Shown in pieces: positions 34,505 through 48,092 of a stretch of 64,000 bases of DNA. The stretch lies in contig CM037876.1 of NCBI GenBank assembly GCA_021292165.1, forward strand, positions 206,234,200 to 206,298,199. Direction: 5' to 3'. Every line of letters starts with the position of its first letter. Position 1 is the first letter of the stretch. The notes beneath the pieces are model-generated. The model ran no database searches, had not been told where the DNA came from, and worked only from the letters and a program-made list of their open reading frames with translations. This stretch comes from Shinisaurus crocodilurus. Lineage: Eukaryota; Chordata; Lepidosauria; Squamata; Shinisauridae. A program made the translations under genes and the position numbers.

Positions 34505-34814
34505 ATTTAGCATGACATGCAAACATGGAATTGCGGATTCTCTGCATACAAGGAGCCCACAGAGAAAACAATATATAAAGTGCAGTTATACAAGTAAATG
34601 TATTGGAGCTCACTAAGTGAGAACAAAAAACTAAGGTAGTAAAACCATTGTACAACCAATGCAACTGAAGTTTAAAACCATAAAACAACTAGTACAACTG
34701 AATTTAAAACCATTAATCTGACTAAATTTAAAACCATTACACAGCAAGGAAGAAGATTAAGATACTAAGTTTCTTAAATAAAACAATTGGATTTCTAGTT
34801 AAAAGCAATTCCAA

Positions 34815-35150
34815 ACCTATTATATGGGGCACACCAACCTCCGGCGTACGTTGTCAATCATAGCGGCACAATATCTCGCAACTAAATACCGGTAACTAAT
34901 TTTACGGTTTGCATCTTGTAGCAGTAGCGAAATGTAAAATTGCTCTGTATATCCTGGAAATTTATTTATTATTGGCGAAATAAACCTATCACAGATGTTA
35001 ATATAGAACTGGCAGTGAAATAAAACATGTCCCGTTGATTCAACATACAGATATTTCAGGAAAGATAATCGGATCTTAATCTGAACATTTTGAATGTGAT
35101 CCATCTCCTGCTGATTTAAAATAATGAGCAGAAATATGCACAAGGCAGAA
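34815..35150 (-). mobile_element. LINE ORF C-terminal fragment, clade unresolved
   Basis: The minus-strand frame reads DHIQNVQIKIRLSFLKYLYV, then GHVLFHCQFYINICDRFISP and PGYTEQFYISLLLQDANRKI. The H-V-L-(L/F)-x-C-x-F-Y motif also occurs in the fragment near 43860-44055. It resembles the zinc-finger-like end of a non-LTR ORF2. It is truncated at both sides and broken. Confidence 0.6.
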
Positions 35151-35244
35151 ATGGTTTTTGAGTAGAATGTGCATACATTTATTATGCTCCTTTAAAATGC
35201 AGGGTCTAATTTCTTGTATATTGCATATGAATGCACACGTTTAG

Positions 35245-35990
35245 ACTAGGGAAGTTATTTATGTGGCACCATCAGTCCGCATAGTGTTTTACAGAGTGCA
35301 AGCGGACAGGTGCCTGCTCCAACAAACTTACAATCTAAATTTCAACACGGGGAAAAAAAACAGGAAGGGGAGGTAAGGTAAACAGGGAAATAGTAAATAA
35401 CTACATTTACATATGCTTAATTGTATGCTTATTTGCAGTAGGGCATGGGAATTTGGAGTTTGTGCTTCATAGAAAAGATGGGTTTTAAGGAGAGATTTGA
35501 AAGAAGCAAGAGAGGTGGCATCACACAGGTGTTCTGAGAGGCCGTTCTGAGCAGACAGGGCAGCAAGGGAGACAGGGCAGAGTCTTTCGAAAGAGAAGAC
35601 CTTCGGGTGGCTGAAGTTGGTGGAGCTGGAGGAGCAAAGGTAGGGATGTATTGGTATATAATATCTGAGAAATAAGGGAGGAGCAAAGCCATGGAGGGCT
35701 TTGAAGGTAAGAACAAGTAGTTTGCGCTGGATCAGGGAGCAGACAGCATGCAGTATAGGGATTTATGGAGGGGTGTTGTATGATCAGGCCAACAGGAGAG
35801 GTGAATGATTTCGTCAGCAGAATGCTGGATGTGAGAGGACCAAGGTGAGAGAACGGAAGACCAGAGAAGACAAGATAGCAGTAGTCTAGGTAACAGATGG
35901 CCAGGGTGTGGACCAGAGTTTTTGCTGAGGGAACACAGAGAGGAAGGGGCATACTTTGACAATTTTGTAATGGGAGAAGTGGTGTCTGCT
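35245..35990 (-). mobile_element. L2-clade LINE, 3' part
   Basis: On the minus strand, frames read KALHGFAPPLF, PYLCSSSSTNFSHP, NGLSEHLCDATSLASFKSLL and KTHLFYEAQ. This is the characteristic C-terminus of L2-clade LINE ORF2 (SFKSLLKTHLF). A 3' untranslated part with GGTGCCTGCTCCAACAAAC and CTTACAATCTAAAT on the + strand lies at 35250-35345. Several frameshifts are present. Confidence 0.75.
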
Positions 35991-37014
35991 CATAGAGAAC
36001 CTCATTACATCATACACCTGTTTGTATGCGGGCAAAGCTTCAAAAGGGTGGATCAGAATTATATTGGCTATTTTACAGAAGCTGCATAATGTCTGCCTCT
36101 TTTTCTTTCTTTTTTTCCCCTGCCTGAATCTGGTGAGAGATAGATACTACATTGATATTTCCTGGAACCAACAGTTCCTCTCAAAATACAATTCCATCTC
36201 ATATAATTTCTGCTCCAGTACAGGGTTTTTAGTTATTACAAGTTTGAATATGATTATAGTATGCATGAAAAAAAGTCAGTGTGCTCCTGAATAATGAATG
36301 TGAGGCACCCAGTTGAATCCATTTATAACAGAATTGGATCTAACTTAACACAAGGGGGCAGTAATGTCATGTAAGAAATTTTGACTAGCTTATTTAAGTA
36401 GCCCTTATCAATTAGATAAATTAGTAGGAACTGGATGATGAAATACTTGTAAAACTTTATTCATAAGAGTAGATCCTTAAGGCAAACAAGACAGCCAAAG
36501 TTGCACAAGTCCAGTTTAGTTTAATGGGCCCCACAGAAAGAAATGGGCTTAAAAGTGTGTAGGCAAGTATACATCTGAATACAAAGGATTTTAGCTCAAA
36601 AAATCAAGCAGCATAAAGAATGTTGATTTTGTGACTAGTTGCCAATCAGGCTGACCAGGAGATTTCGCTCTGTTTATTTTGGATGAGATGTACGACAGTA
36701 CTAGGAAAGACTTGCTTCTGTTTCCTTCATCAGTATTTGGCAGCATTGTACTTTTTACCATCATGCTGATCAGGTAATGTCCACTATGAATCTCATGGAA
36801 TGTAGGAAAGAAGAAAATTCTGTGTAAGCCCCAAATATTATCTCCGGACTGGGTGGGAGTGATAGCAATAATATTTTACCTGGACTTCAATCCTCCTAGC
36901 TTAAAAACTTTTATAAGCCTGGTATGAAGGTATGTTAAACATTATAGTGCTGATACACAGCATGCATTTAAAATTATATACAGACACTCTCTCGTGCACA
37001 CAGATGCACACATA

Positions 37015-37062
37015 CAAATACACACACACACACACACACACAATATATATATATATATATAT
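37015..37062. repeat. (CA)n(TA)n microsatellite
   Basis: A compound dinucleotide run: CA units to about 37042, then TA units to 37062. Confidence 0.95.
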
Positions 37063-37677
37063 GATACAGTCATTTAATAGTTTATGCCTCTCAGTTGTAT
37101 TATAATGAGAATGTTTATTTTTTATTGCTATTTTAATATTGTATTGATGATATATACCAGCCTGAAATCCATTTGTAGATGAAGGTGAAATTCTTTTTTT
37201 TTTCCAAATAATAAATATTGATATGTATATGCGTGTGTATCCAACGTTATCTCCTCCCACTTAGCCCTCCGCACCACCAAAAATATCTACCTCAGAGAAG
37301 GTTTTCCAGCCCTCCAGATTCAACCCATAGGTTTTTGACTGTTAGGTGAACATGAGTCAAATGATGTGTCCCAATGCTGAATTCCAAAACCAGTTGACTT
37401 TTAACTTAACAACATTATGGTATGCCTTGTTTGTAGAAACAATAGCTTGCCAAACAGTGTACAGGAGCAGCATTTGGGGGGAGCTTCCCCACTTCCACAC
37501 CATCTAGTGCTTTGAACCACATATGATTATTCCTCAAGGATACCTACCTATATTTCTTGCTAACTCACTGGTTCTACACACCAAGTGTTTATTGTTGCAA
37601 ACTATTAACATGGGGCTGCATTTGTAGATGATTTGGATATTCAAGTGGTTCAGAATGTAGCTTCAATACTGTCTACA

Positions 37678-37860
37678 GCAGGAATAGGCAACCTTTTTGG
37701 GCCATGGCCACATTTGGCAATTTGGGAAACTGTCCTGGGCTGGGCAGCACTACACAATGGCTGCCATGGGAGGCATGGCAAAGGACAATTAACTTGCCCA
37801 AAAGACTGAGTTCAAAGCAGAGGTAGGACCTGACCCTCAACACTAAACAACTGAAAATGA
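37678..37860. repeat. hAT-like non-autonomous remnant
   Basis: CAGGAATAGGCAACCTTTTT and GGGCCATGGCCACATTTGG resemble the left part of the element at 39482-39848 and of 49828-50030. The right end is not recognisable. Confidence 0.45.
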
Positions 37861-39481
37861 GGAAACAGGAAGATGACACAAACCAGCCGCCTCCTATCCT
37901 CCATCAACAGCTGCACTTTTCCCTATTTACGTTCTGACAGTTACTGAGCTTCCAATGCAGAGCTAGTGCCATGATATTGCTAAGAAGTAAGAGCAGCGCT
38001 GTTCCAGTTGCTTTTCAGAAATTATTTACTATTATTAATTACATTTATATCCCTCCATTTTTAGTAAGCTCATGGTGACTTGTATGGGGATCCCAAAGAA
38101 TTTCCATCTACACAGTTGTCTCTACACAGACCAAATCTCCCTTGCTCTGCTTTTTGGCCAAGTGTACCTGCACCTCCCTTATTCTGGAATTGTCCAAGAA
38201 CTTGGCTTGTCACAGGACTGCCCCTACCATTAGGCAGAGTGAGGCAGCTGTCTCAGGCTGCTGATTTTGGGTGTCATGAAAGGGCAGCAAATTGAATGTA
38301 TTATTATTGTAATTTTACTGCCAAGGAAGGGAAAAGGTACTTGTGGGATTTTCTACCTCTCCTGCCAAAATAATTTGGGCTAACTTTGGTTACTATGCAC
38401 CTTGACTCAGGTACCTTTACCTGATGTTCTCCCTCAGGCACTAACATTTCTTGGGCTGGCCTTCTTTGTGTTGTGAATTGAAAGGGACTAGGTGCTGCTG
38501 TCTGCCCTGGACATTATGAAAATATTGTAAGGCCTGTGGAAGACCAATGCTTTCTAGGCAAAACTTCATTATTTATTAGGGGCACGGATGGGGCAGGGGA
38601 TAAGGAAAGGGCTGAAGTAGAGCCACTTTCTGTGGTGGCTGAAAAAGCCCTCCCCCAAATGCAATGAACATTTCCCTGGAATTCTGTCATGCACACATGT
38701 TGGCAGCAAAGGATAAAGGAGTGCATGCAACTTAGAAAGACTGGAGGCTTAGACCTCTTATCCCACTCCCACTGTATTCCTTTCTCTGCATTCTCAAACA
38801 AGTTGAACTAAATTGGTAAGGTTTTCTTTGTAGCTGAAAACTTAACAGTTTGTTTTCAAAAGACTGGCTTCTGTTGAAAATCTTGCGGCTTACAGAGAAG
38901 TGATGGTGAAATATACCACTATGAACTAGAACAATGGTGTCATCCTTTCTTACTAATATGCTTTGATAAGCTTCCGCCGCACTGGCCTGCAGTTTTCAGA
39001 TGTTATGTCTGTAACAAATACATGAGAAAGATAATTTAGGTGTGATCATTAAAAGAAAGGGGGGAATAGACAGCATGCCAGTTTGTTAAGTCAACAACAG
39101 AACCTCAGAGCTCCCCTACCATTGGGACATGCCACATGGTAAAGATGCATCATCCTTCTGCTTCCATAATTACTAGCCGCATGGGGAAAGCAAAATTGCT
39201 GGATGAGGTCATCTGCAGATTTGGGCTACAGAGTCACCAATATGCGGATGCTACCCGTCTCTATTTCTCATTTCTGTCCTCTGATCCTAGTGAGGCAGTA
39301 GAAGATCTGAACCAGTAACTGGGATCAGTTTTGGGTTGGATGTGGGTGAAAAAACCTGAAGCATAATCCAATCAAGATGAAGGTACTGTTAGTCAGGGAT
39401 TCTGGTGATCTAAGGACCATAACAGACATTACTTTAAATCTGTATCTAGCAGCTCTGCCTTCTTTTCTTTTTTACTTTAGG

Positions 39482-39848
39482 CCAGAGGTGCAGAACCTCT
39501 TTCAGCCTGAAGACTGAATTACACTTTTGGAAAAGTTCTCAGGTCACATTCCAGTGGTGGGTGGGCCTGAAGGCAAAATGGAACAGGATGAAAGACAAAA
39601 GAGGTGGTGCCAAAATGCCAAAAATACCAGCATATTTTAGCTTAAAATTCTTACTGTCAATGACTACACTCTAGGAGAGGCATTTCAACCTTTTAGAAGG
39701 GGGAAAAACGGTACAAAAGCTGGGAAACCACCAAATGATTGGTGGTCAAGGGAAAGGAGGTGTGGCAATCTAAGGAACTCTGGAGGGCCACATTGGGACT
39801 CGTGGGGGGCTAGATTTTGCCCCCAGGCCTGAGGTCCTGCACCCCTGC
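39482..39848. mobile_element. Non-autonomous hAT-like element, about 367 bp
   Basis: The left end (CCAGAGGTGCAGAACCTC) and right end (GAGGTCCTGCACCCCTGC) are terminal inverted repeats with a few mismatches. The interior has TCTGGAGGGCCACATTGGG. No transposase is present. Confidence 0.7.
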
Positions 39849-41167
39849 TCTAGCAGCAAAGAGCTCAATCCAGATCTTAAAATCCCCCTCCCCACACACA
39901 CACTAGGGTCCTCATCCAGATCAGGGGCTGTTCACCTATTCTAGAGTACAATTTTTTTAAAAAATACATAATTGCTAGATATAGGTTTAAAGTAATGTCT
40001 GTTTTTTGGCCCTAAGAGTAGTAGATAGGGTTGGACTCCAGCTAAACAATAGGTTTACATCTTGGGGGGGGGTACTCTTGGATCTGGCCTTCCTGCTTGA
40101 TGCTCATGTACTGGCAGTGGCCAGGGGTGCCTTTCACCAGCATCAACCAGCTATGCCCTTTCCTGGAGAAATTAGACCTAGCCTCAGTCATTCATGCCCT
40201 AGTGATTTCTAGATTCGATTACTAGAAGTGGGGCTGCCTATGAAGACAGTTTGGAAGCTTCAGTTTGGTTCAAGATGTGGCTGCCTAGTCAGGGCTCTGA
40301 CTAGATCATTTCATATTAAACCAATCACCAACTACAGAAATTACCAATGTGTTTCCAGACTCCATTCAAGGTGCTTGTTATGACCTTATGAAAACATTAA
40401 ACACTGAAGGTTCAGAATATCACAAGAATTGCCTTCCTCCATACAAGCCTGCCCAAGCACTGTGTTTCACCTTTGGGACCCTTCTCTATAGTTAAAATAT
40501 AAACATGTCATTTAGTAGGGCAAGGATATCAATTCGGTAAGTGTTTCTTCAATTTCCTTGAAATACAAATTATTATTATTTTTTTAGCTGAGAGTACAGT
40601 CACATATGATTATTCAGCTTCTTTCTATTCTCAGTCTCTTCTTCCAACATATATGGAAAAGTATATGTATTTATCAAGGAACATAATTCTGAGCACTAGG
40701 ACTTATCTTTTCAGAAGCCTTTTTGTTGTTGTTAAATGCTGGACATTTGCTCATTTATAATCATTGGACAATGCATTTGTTCTCCTCGACAGTTGAATAA
40801 GGAAGGGAAAGGCATTTTGAAAAATGTGTTCCTGTCGTCTTGATCTTTGTGGCTTTCTCTGCATCTGTGCTGTGCACAATCCCTCAGGGTACCTTGAATT
40901 ATAGTTTCTAGGAAGGGATAGATACCTGACTAGACTAGTTTTTTGTAGAATTATCTCACATTATTGTTGTCCTGTACATTAACTTGTGAGACATCTCTCA
41001 GTTCTAAAGACTCTTGGATTGTGAAAACTGAAACTCAAAATAAAGGTTTGCACATTTTATTTTACTTAACAATGAATAAAAAGTATCTCCTTTAACAGTG
41101 TGAGAACATATAATTGATAAGAGAAAGATACAATGAGCGTTTGGGGAAGGAGCATCCATCATGTGAT

Positions 41168-42399
41168 AGGCTGGGTGCATTCACGCATCATGCCAACCCA
41201 CCCTGACAATAAGCCACGGTGGGTTAATTGTTGTCGAAGCAGCCCATGGTGCACCTGACAATTGGGCTCATTGTCGGTTGTTGGCCACCACGGGAGGACC
41301 AAATTGTCTCCCCACTGCGATCACACACCGTTTTGGGCCTGCTGTGGCTTCCCCCCCCTTTAAAGTTAAACTATTTTTTTTCTTGAGATCACGAAATCCG
41401 GCTTTCCAGCCAACTTTCATTATTCTTGTTTTGACTTCTACGGACAGTCCCTTCAAAGTGCCCCAGCAGTTTTAATCCATAAATGACTTTTCTATTCAGT
41501 TCAACAGGTCATTAGTGATTCTGATGGCCTCTTTTTGATTTTGGTTGGGAAATACAATGATAAAAGTAAGTACTCCGATCAGTGTGTATGGGCATAAGAT
41601 ATACCTGTATAGTGTCCTACCAAAAAAAAGGAAAAAAATTCTTTAACCCTTCCTAAATCTCACTTGAAAAATGGAGCTTTACCTTTGACAGCTGTCAAAG
41701 GTAACTACTCCAATAAATGGGGTGGCTCATTCTTTTGCATGTTCCTGAGGGAACAAGTGCAAAAGTGAGGGCATCCTTGGGACACATGAGTCACCCCCCC
41801 CAAAAAAACACGAGGATCTTGCCATGAAGGGGGTGAATGATGCACCACCCCCTTTTTGTGAGCTAAGATCACTTGTGCCTTTGTTACATCTGACAGCTCA
41901 CCTTTTGACAGCTGTCAGATGGAACCAAAGGCAAAAATAAACTTACCTGCAGCCTCTGAGGGGCAATGCCCAGGGTGGGTACCTGCTGCACTTTGCCAGC
42001 AGACCCGCCCCCCTGCACATTGCCCACCTGGGTCGCTGTCAAAACAGGAATAGTGAAAACCATCTTGACAGCCAGCTTTCACGATCTCAACCAAAAAAAA
42101 GTTTAAAGGGAGAAAAAAAGCTGTACATGGCCGAAACAGCTTGTGATCATGGTGGGGACCATAGGGGGAAGTCAGTACCAGCTTCCCCCAAGTGCCACTT
42201 GGACACGTTTTGGGTGGCTGGCAGTGGCAGTCACCCAGGAGCCACTTCTCAAGAGTGGTTTTGTTGCTCTTGCCAAGCAGCTCTGTAGCTGATCCCTGGT
42301 ACCCATCATGGGGTTGGTCACCCGGGTTTGGATTATATACGACAATCCATTGTGGGTAGCAACCCACGATGGGTTGTCCTGTTGTGTGAACCCAGTCAT
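41168..42399. mobile_element. Giant fold-back DNA element (copy C)
   Basis: The left end (GGGTGCATTCACGCATCATG, AACCCACCCTG) and right end (GGGTTGTCCTGTTGTGTGAA, CCCAGTC) are inverted. Inner blocks match copy B: a TGACAGCTGTCA palindrome (near 41686 and 41905), CACCACCCCCTTTTT, and TACCTGCTGCACTTTGCCAG. It is about 1.23 kb with no transposase. Confidence 0.78.
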
Positions 42400-43104
42400 T
42401 ATTATAGTTTTCACAATAGCAAACAAACAGCTGTATTAATAAGAGTTAAAGCTTAATCCATGCATTCATGAGTTGTTTCAGATCAGTGTAGCTGTTACAG
42501 ATAGGGAAATTTAGCATTGTACATTTTATCTGTTTAAAGGTTTATTTTAGAAGCTGGCAAAAATGACAGTATTTTTTAAAAAAACTTGAAATCTTAGAAG
42601 AGCACAATTTTACCTGTTGGTTGGTTACATAAGACGTTTTCTGTAGCAATTCATTAAATGTTTGATTGTGCATAGTAGATCTGACCTTTGGGTGTTCCTG
42701 CTGTGTTTTCACCTGCAGGCTGCTTTCTTCTTTTTAATTTACACAGAAGATGTTCATTACAGAGGTGGAGTCAGCTGTGATCCTCTTCTACATTACTACA
42801 CTATGAAATAATTTGGAACTTTGTATGCAGGGCTGTTCAGATTTGAAAGGAAAGATTAAAATGCAGAACCGCTATGCATTGCACCTGGCCTGTTATCCAG
42901 GTGGCTCTTGTCTCACTGCTTTCCATTTTTGTGCAATCCATTTATTTAAAATGGATGTGGATATTTTATCTGCCCTCCCCCTTGCTATAGAAAAAATAGC
43001 AAGTTTGCTTGAGTGAGTCTTGAAGCAAAATGGAATGAGAATTTATACATTTTTGAAAGGTAAGAAATGCCCTCCATCAACAAGCCAATCAGAAAAATCA
43101 TCAC

Positions 43105-43450
43105 TAGATTTATTATGTATTTATAACCCAGGTTCTCTGTGTGGTTTATATAAAATTAGTTTAAAAATACAATATAAAAAAAATAAAAATGCAGTTACCA
43201 TATAAACACACCACAGCAGAGATAGATCGATAAAAATAGCAGAGATAGGTCTTGAAACTTTAAAAGTAAGAAACCCTGAACAATCAATTAAAACTCCACA
43301 AAAACAACCCTTTAAAAGCCTGGGAGAATTTTTTTAAAAGTCTTTGCCTGGCACCAAAAAGAATACAGATTCGTTGCCTCGGGAGCCTCTCTGAGGAGGG
43401 CATTCCACAACCAGTGTGCTATCACTGAGAAGGCCATTTCCATCTCATTC
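43105..43450 (-). mobile_element. L2-clade LINE 3' end
   Basis: On the minus strand the frame reads SVIAHWLWNALLREAPEATN, a degraded form of the L2-clade LWNxLPxE motif, and runs into an A/T-rich 3' end with ACCCTGGGTTATAAATACAT. It is 5'-truncated. Confidence 0.65.
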
Positions 43451-43539
43451 TTTGCAAGTCTTAGGAACTCTTGAACTTTATTATAGTTTGGATGTTGTAT
43501 AATCTCTCTCTGGCTTGCTTGCTAAGGGCGTGCTTGATA

Positions 43540-44095
43540 TTTTTGTTGTTGTTGTTGTTGTTATTATTATTATTTAATTATTATGGTCTATTGACCCACA
43601 CATAATAAATACAGTTTAAAAACCATTTAAAACAACTGTGGAACAATAAAACAGCCATACAATGTAAACAAATAGAAGACAACAGCCTTCATAATAAATA
43701 GATAACCATTATTTAAACTAGAATAAACCACTAAGATAACTTCAGCTAGTAGACATGGTGACTTGTTCTCTAAGTCTAATGGCTATTGACAAATATTTGG
43801 CAACTATCAGGGACACCCTAGGTTTTTTTATCTCCCAATAAATATTTAACAAAAACAAACTGACCTCCCTGGTATATTAGCCAATAATTGACTAATCGTA
43901 TGTTGCCGAACTTCCATATAAAATTTACAAAATAAAAGAACATGTTTGATTGATTCAGCCTCTTGGCTATTACAAGGGCATAGTCTTAAGGAAAATAAAA
44001 TACCACCAAATCTTCTACTGAGCACTTGATAGGGCAGAGCATTAAATCTAGCCAAAGTGAAGGCTCTACAATATTTGGTTACAAATAAATTCTCT
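43540..44095 (-). mobile_element. LINE ORF C-terminal fragment, same type as 34815-35150
   Basis: The minus-strand frame reads MARFNALPYQVLSRRFGGIL, LCPCNSQEAESIKHVLLFCK and FYMEVRQHTISQLLANIPGR. The C-P-C and HVLLFCxFY residues resemble the end of a non-LTR ORF2. A TTG/TTA microsatellite (43540-43575) forms the 3' tail region. The clade is unresolved. Confidence 0.65.
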
Positions 44096-44132
44096 AAGTA
44101 TGTGGATTGATAAAAGGGGCCAGAGTACCAGA

Positions 44133-44414
44133 TATTTATTTTTATTTACTATTACACTTATATCCTGCCTTTTTTTCCTCTTCAAAGAACCCAAGGTGGC
44201 TTATATCCCACCTTTTTCCCCGCCAGGAACCCAGGGTGGTTTACATAATCCTCTTCCTCCTCTCCATTTTATCCTCACAACAACCCTGTGAGGTAGGTTA
44301 GGCTGAGAGTCAGTGACTGGCCCAAAGTCACCCAGTGAACTTCATGGCCGAGTGGGGACTAGAACCTGGATCTCCCAAGTCCCAGTCCAACACTCTAACT
44401 ACTATACCAAACTG
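44133..44414 (-). mobile_element. tRNA-derived CORE/MIR-like SINE (copy 2)
   Basis: Same structure as 8518-8775. On the minus strand: a GTTAGAGTGTTGGACTGGGA head, a TCCAGGTTCTAGTCCCCA B-box area, a CTGACTCTCAGCCTAACC body, and an AT-rich tail. The AACCCAAGGTGGCTTATAT block is repeated locally at 44207-44246, a small internal duplication. Confidence 0.8.
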
Positions 44415-45049
44415 ATATGTTATAGGATTGGTTACTATAAAATTGCTGACATGGAGATCTTAAACAGACTTTTAAAATGTTATTTCTGTTTGAATTCCAC
44501 CCACCCAAATGCTTGATTTAAAATATATATATTCATATAAAGTAGAAAAAGGAAACTAAAAAGAGAACTGCAGACCTGCTTAAACCCACTAAACAGATGT
44601 TAACGAGCCTGCCCACCCACAAACACAGAATAACATTACCATGAATACATATATTTAAGCGTATTAAGATCAATTCACAAAATCAAGTGGTTGTGTGATG
44701 ACTTGCTTTAAATTCTTTAAATGGAGCATGTCAGGCAATTTTTGTGTATCTGTGCAACATGTGGGACATCGATTTTCAGCACACTAGTGAAAGCTGCAAG
44801 AAAGAGGGCATGGTGAGAAACGGAAGTTCTGTGTGTCAAACTGCTACACAAGAATGGGTTACCATGCAGAGCCACCTCCAAGTGGTTGGGTCTGAAAAGT
44901 GACGCTCATGTGGTAGCTTATGGCCTCCATGGAAACTGAAGACATTACTAGGGACTGGAGAATCAGTGAGGCTCTAGCTCGTTGAGGTTCTCCAAGTTCA
45001 GCCTCGAAGCTCAGTCCTCATCGTTCCCATTCCTGCATGCAAGCTTTTA

Positions 45050-45270
45050 TTGTTGTTGTTTACACGGGAAAAGTGCATTTGGCAGCACATTTTTTTAAAG
45101 CAAGCACCAAAATGCATAATTTCCCCCAATGTCTAAAGCATGAAAATGCTTCCCTCCCACCAAATGTGCGTTTTTAAAGTGCACATTTTTCTAATGAAAG
45201 CATTTTGTGAATGCGATCACAAGCTTGGGAATACAGTATGTGAGCTTTTTTCTGAAAAATGTGCTCACAT
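45050..45270. repeat. Degenerate AATGCAT/GCACATTTT-rich repeat
   Basis: Loose repeats such as GTGCATTTGGCAGCACATTT, CAAAATGCATAAT and AAAGTGCACATTTTTC recur. It appears related to 5766-6222 and 830-1160. Confidence 0.4.
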
Positions 45271-46413
45271 TTGAGGCTGTGAATTGGGCAAGTTCTGATG
45301 TTTAATGAACTGAAATGAAATTCTTGTACATCCTTAGAACTTTGGGCCAACTTCTGTATGATGTCCACATCTCTTGTAAGGCAGATGTAGCCATACAGGC
45401 CAAAGAGTTATTTCTTCTTCCATAGCCAGGAGTAGGGAAGCCCCATTTACACGCATGGTGCTGTTTTGCTGGTTCCTCATGACCACCAGTATGTTTGGGT
45501 ATCAGGTGGGGGTGATCTTGTAACTGTTTTTATCGCCGATGCTTACAAGATCATTGTAGGTGGTCACTTGAAGATTTCCTGATGGTTGTATAGAGGTAAT
45601 ATATAGATGCTAACTATCATATTTGTCTGTTTTCATTCCCCATATGACACCTTGGGACCATTGTTAGCCTGGGACTTATACAGTATAATTTCTTGTTCTT
45701 GTCATGTTAGGGAAGTGCAATTGAAAAAAACACTTGGCTACTTTAAACCTACTTTAAATCTCCACAATAATAAATGACAAGGGAAGAAATAGCCCTAGTC
45801 CTGGCAAGTCTTAATGGTAGTTTTGCCAAGCACTTCTTGTTTTTCAAAATATTGCAGCCTGAAATTAGGATTCCAATTAACTGAAGGAAGATAGGAAAAT
45901 GAAACAACAAATATCCACGTATCCTTGGAAATAATTTCCCAAAGCCTATATTGGTCTTGATTCAATAAACAACATTAGCATGAATTTGGTTTAGGCAGTT
46001 TAAGCTTAAGCCTACTGAACTAGCATCAGAATTCATATGTAGAAGTAGAACACAGATGGTACTGCAGCTGGGATCTGATTTAATCACATCTTCAGTTTTA
46101 ATAATAATCTGGAGTGCACTTTCTTTCTACCGAAGGACTTAGTCTTGTTGTCTGCTTTGGCATCACCTGGGGGGGGCAGGGCTGGACAGAGAGCAATTTC
46201 CCCTCCAGTGTCTCTTGTTTTCTGTACATAGATACCGTATAAGAAAGCATAAGAATTAATGGCAGGGAAATTGAAAGGGAGAGAACAATAACAAAAAAAG
46301 AAAATGTCCAAGCATGTACACGTGTTTGGCTTCATAACAGGTATCTGTATATAATTCATAACAGTGACTAAATAATGTATGTATAGAATAGATACAGTGA
46401 ATAAATGCATGTA

Positions 46414-46554
46414 GGGCACAATCTACCAGGAGACTCTCCTGCACAAGCCACACTGAAATAAATGGGAGTGACACAATAGTACTACCATACCCTTGGGCAC
46501 CTCCCATTCATTTTAGTGAGGTTTGTGCAGGAAAAGCCCCTAGTGAATTGTGCC
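46414..46554. mobile_element. Palindromic MITE, about 141 bp
   Basis: GGGCACAATCTACCAGGAGA at the left faces TAGTGAATTGTGCC at the right, and CTCCTGCACAAGCC faces GGTTTGTGCAGGAAAAG. Inner TGAAATAAATGGGAG faces CTCCCATTCATTTTA. Confidence 0.75.
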
Positions 46555-47944
46555 GATTATCCTGTGCTAATTTGTTATACTAGGCTCTGTTCTTTTTCCA
46601 GTACATTTGCTAAACTCTGTTTTTAAGCTGATTTATTCTTCATAATTGCTGCTGCGCTTTTGGCAGTTCAACCCTCCTTTGCACAGAATAAGTAAACCTG
46701 ATTCGGTTCTGCCTCTAATCTTTGGCTTTCCATTTTGGAATTAGAGGGTATATTGGGAGCAAGAGCTGAAAACTTTTCTTCCATGCTCTTATTCTCCTTC
46801 ACTGTCAGGTCTAGCCAATGACCGGCATCTTACTGAGTAGTCCCTGTACTACATGTCCACACCAGTGGGTGTGATACAGAAAAGAGGCATTTTTATATTG
46901 TCATAAATATCTGTATTCTTAACTGGGCAAATAATTCCAATTTATATACAAGGTTCTTGATAGGTACATGACTGAACTTTAGGATAAAGTGTGGATAGAA
47001 GTTTAACTTGTCGTTAAAGTGCATGCATGCATGTGAATGCAAACCTAGAGTGTAATAATTACATCCCTATGTAACCAAAATAGTTTGCTCTGAATTGTTG
47101 CGGTTCCATATATGCCTGCATCTGAGTGCATGCAGACACATGTTCAGTCCTAATAAGCAGATCCTCTTATTGTTTCAGCAGCAGTTAAAAGGAGATGCAT
47201 TGCTTTGTAAAATGCCTGGCAGTAGGCATTAAAAATTGAGTTACAGCAGCTGTCTTCAGTACATATACACAGGTGTTCGCAGTATGTGTGCAGTTTTATT
47301 CTATAACATATACTTGTATATAAAATGAATGCATGCTTTCTATCACTTGGTATGTATAACATGCATATAGACCACATAGAATAATCTACCTATATTTCTC
47401 GTTAAGCTAAACCTAGTGGATTGCACCTAGTGTTGCAGAAGTGTAAAGATATCCACAGAAGCGAGTTTTTCTGCCCTCTTCTCCCCACTGCAGCCCCTGA
47501 AAAACCTCTCCTGAGGGTTTGAGGACCCACAGGAAAGGCCTAACATGTGGGAAAGGGGATTGGGGGAAATCGGGCAGAGGCAGCTTGTATGTGTGAGCTG
47601 GAACCTTGCACAAGTGGCATTCCAGTACACATGGAAGCCTATGTGCACAGAGGTATACACATGTGTAGGCTTCCCTGCTGCAGATGTCCATGCTTAATAC
47701 GTGGTCACTGGGCAGGGCTGGGATAGGGCCCTGCTGCACCTTCAATACGTGTGGGCTTCTGAGATTTATCTAAGGCTGCAACACAAAATTCGCATAGGGC
47801 CACTTGAAATTTGGCAAACGTTTCTACACAGAAAGTGCTCCCACACAAGAAGTAATGTGTATCTGGCACTTAGCTGAATTTCACATGTGTATTGTGCTTC
47901 ATGAATACATACCAGGAAGCTGTGATTGCCATGAATGTTCTCCC

Positions 47945-48092
47945 ACTCTGGAGGCATTCAAGCTGCAGCTGGACAACCATCTGTCAGAGACGCTTTGACT
48001 TGGATTCCTGCGTTGCACAGGGGGTTGGACTCGATGGCCTTATAGGCCCCTTCCAACTCTACTTTTCTATGATTCTATGATTCTATGATTTT
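47945..48092 (+). mobile_element. CR1 LINE 3' end with octamer tail
   Basis: GGAGGCATTCAAGCTGCAGC, GGGGGTTGGACTCGATGGCC and CCCCTTCCAACTCTAC are followed by (TTCTATGA)n, the typical CR1 8-base terminal repeat. Confidence 0.9.

Larger units (their letters stand above)
35991..41167 (+). other. KCNQ1: KCNQ1 intron with sparse repeats
   Basis: Intronic. It holds a (CA)n(TA)n microsatellite at 37015-37062 and hAT-like remnants at 37678-37860 and 39482-39848. Elsewhere I saw no gene and no exon. Confidence 0.7.
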
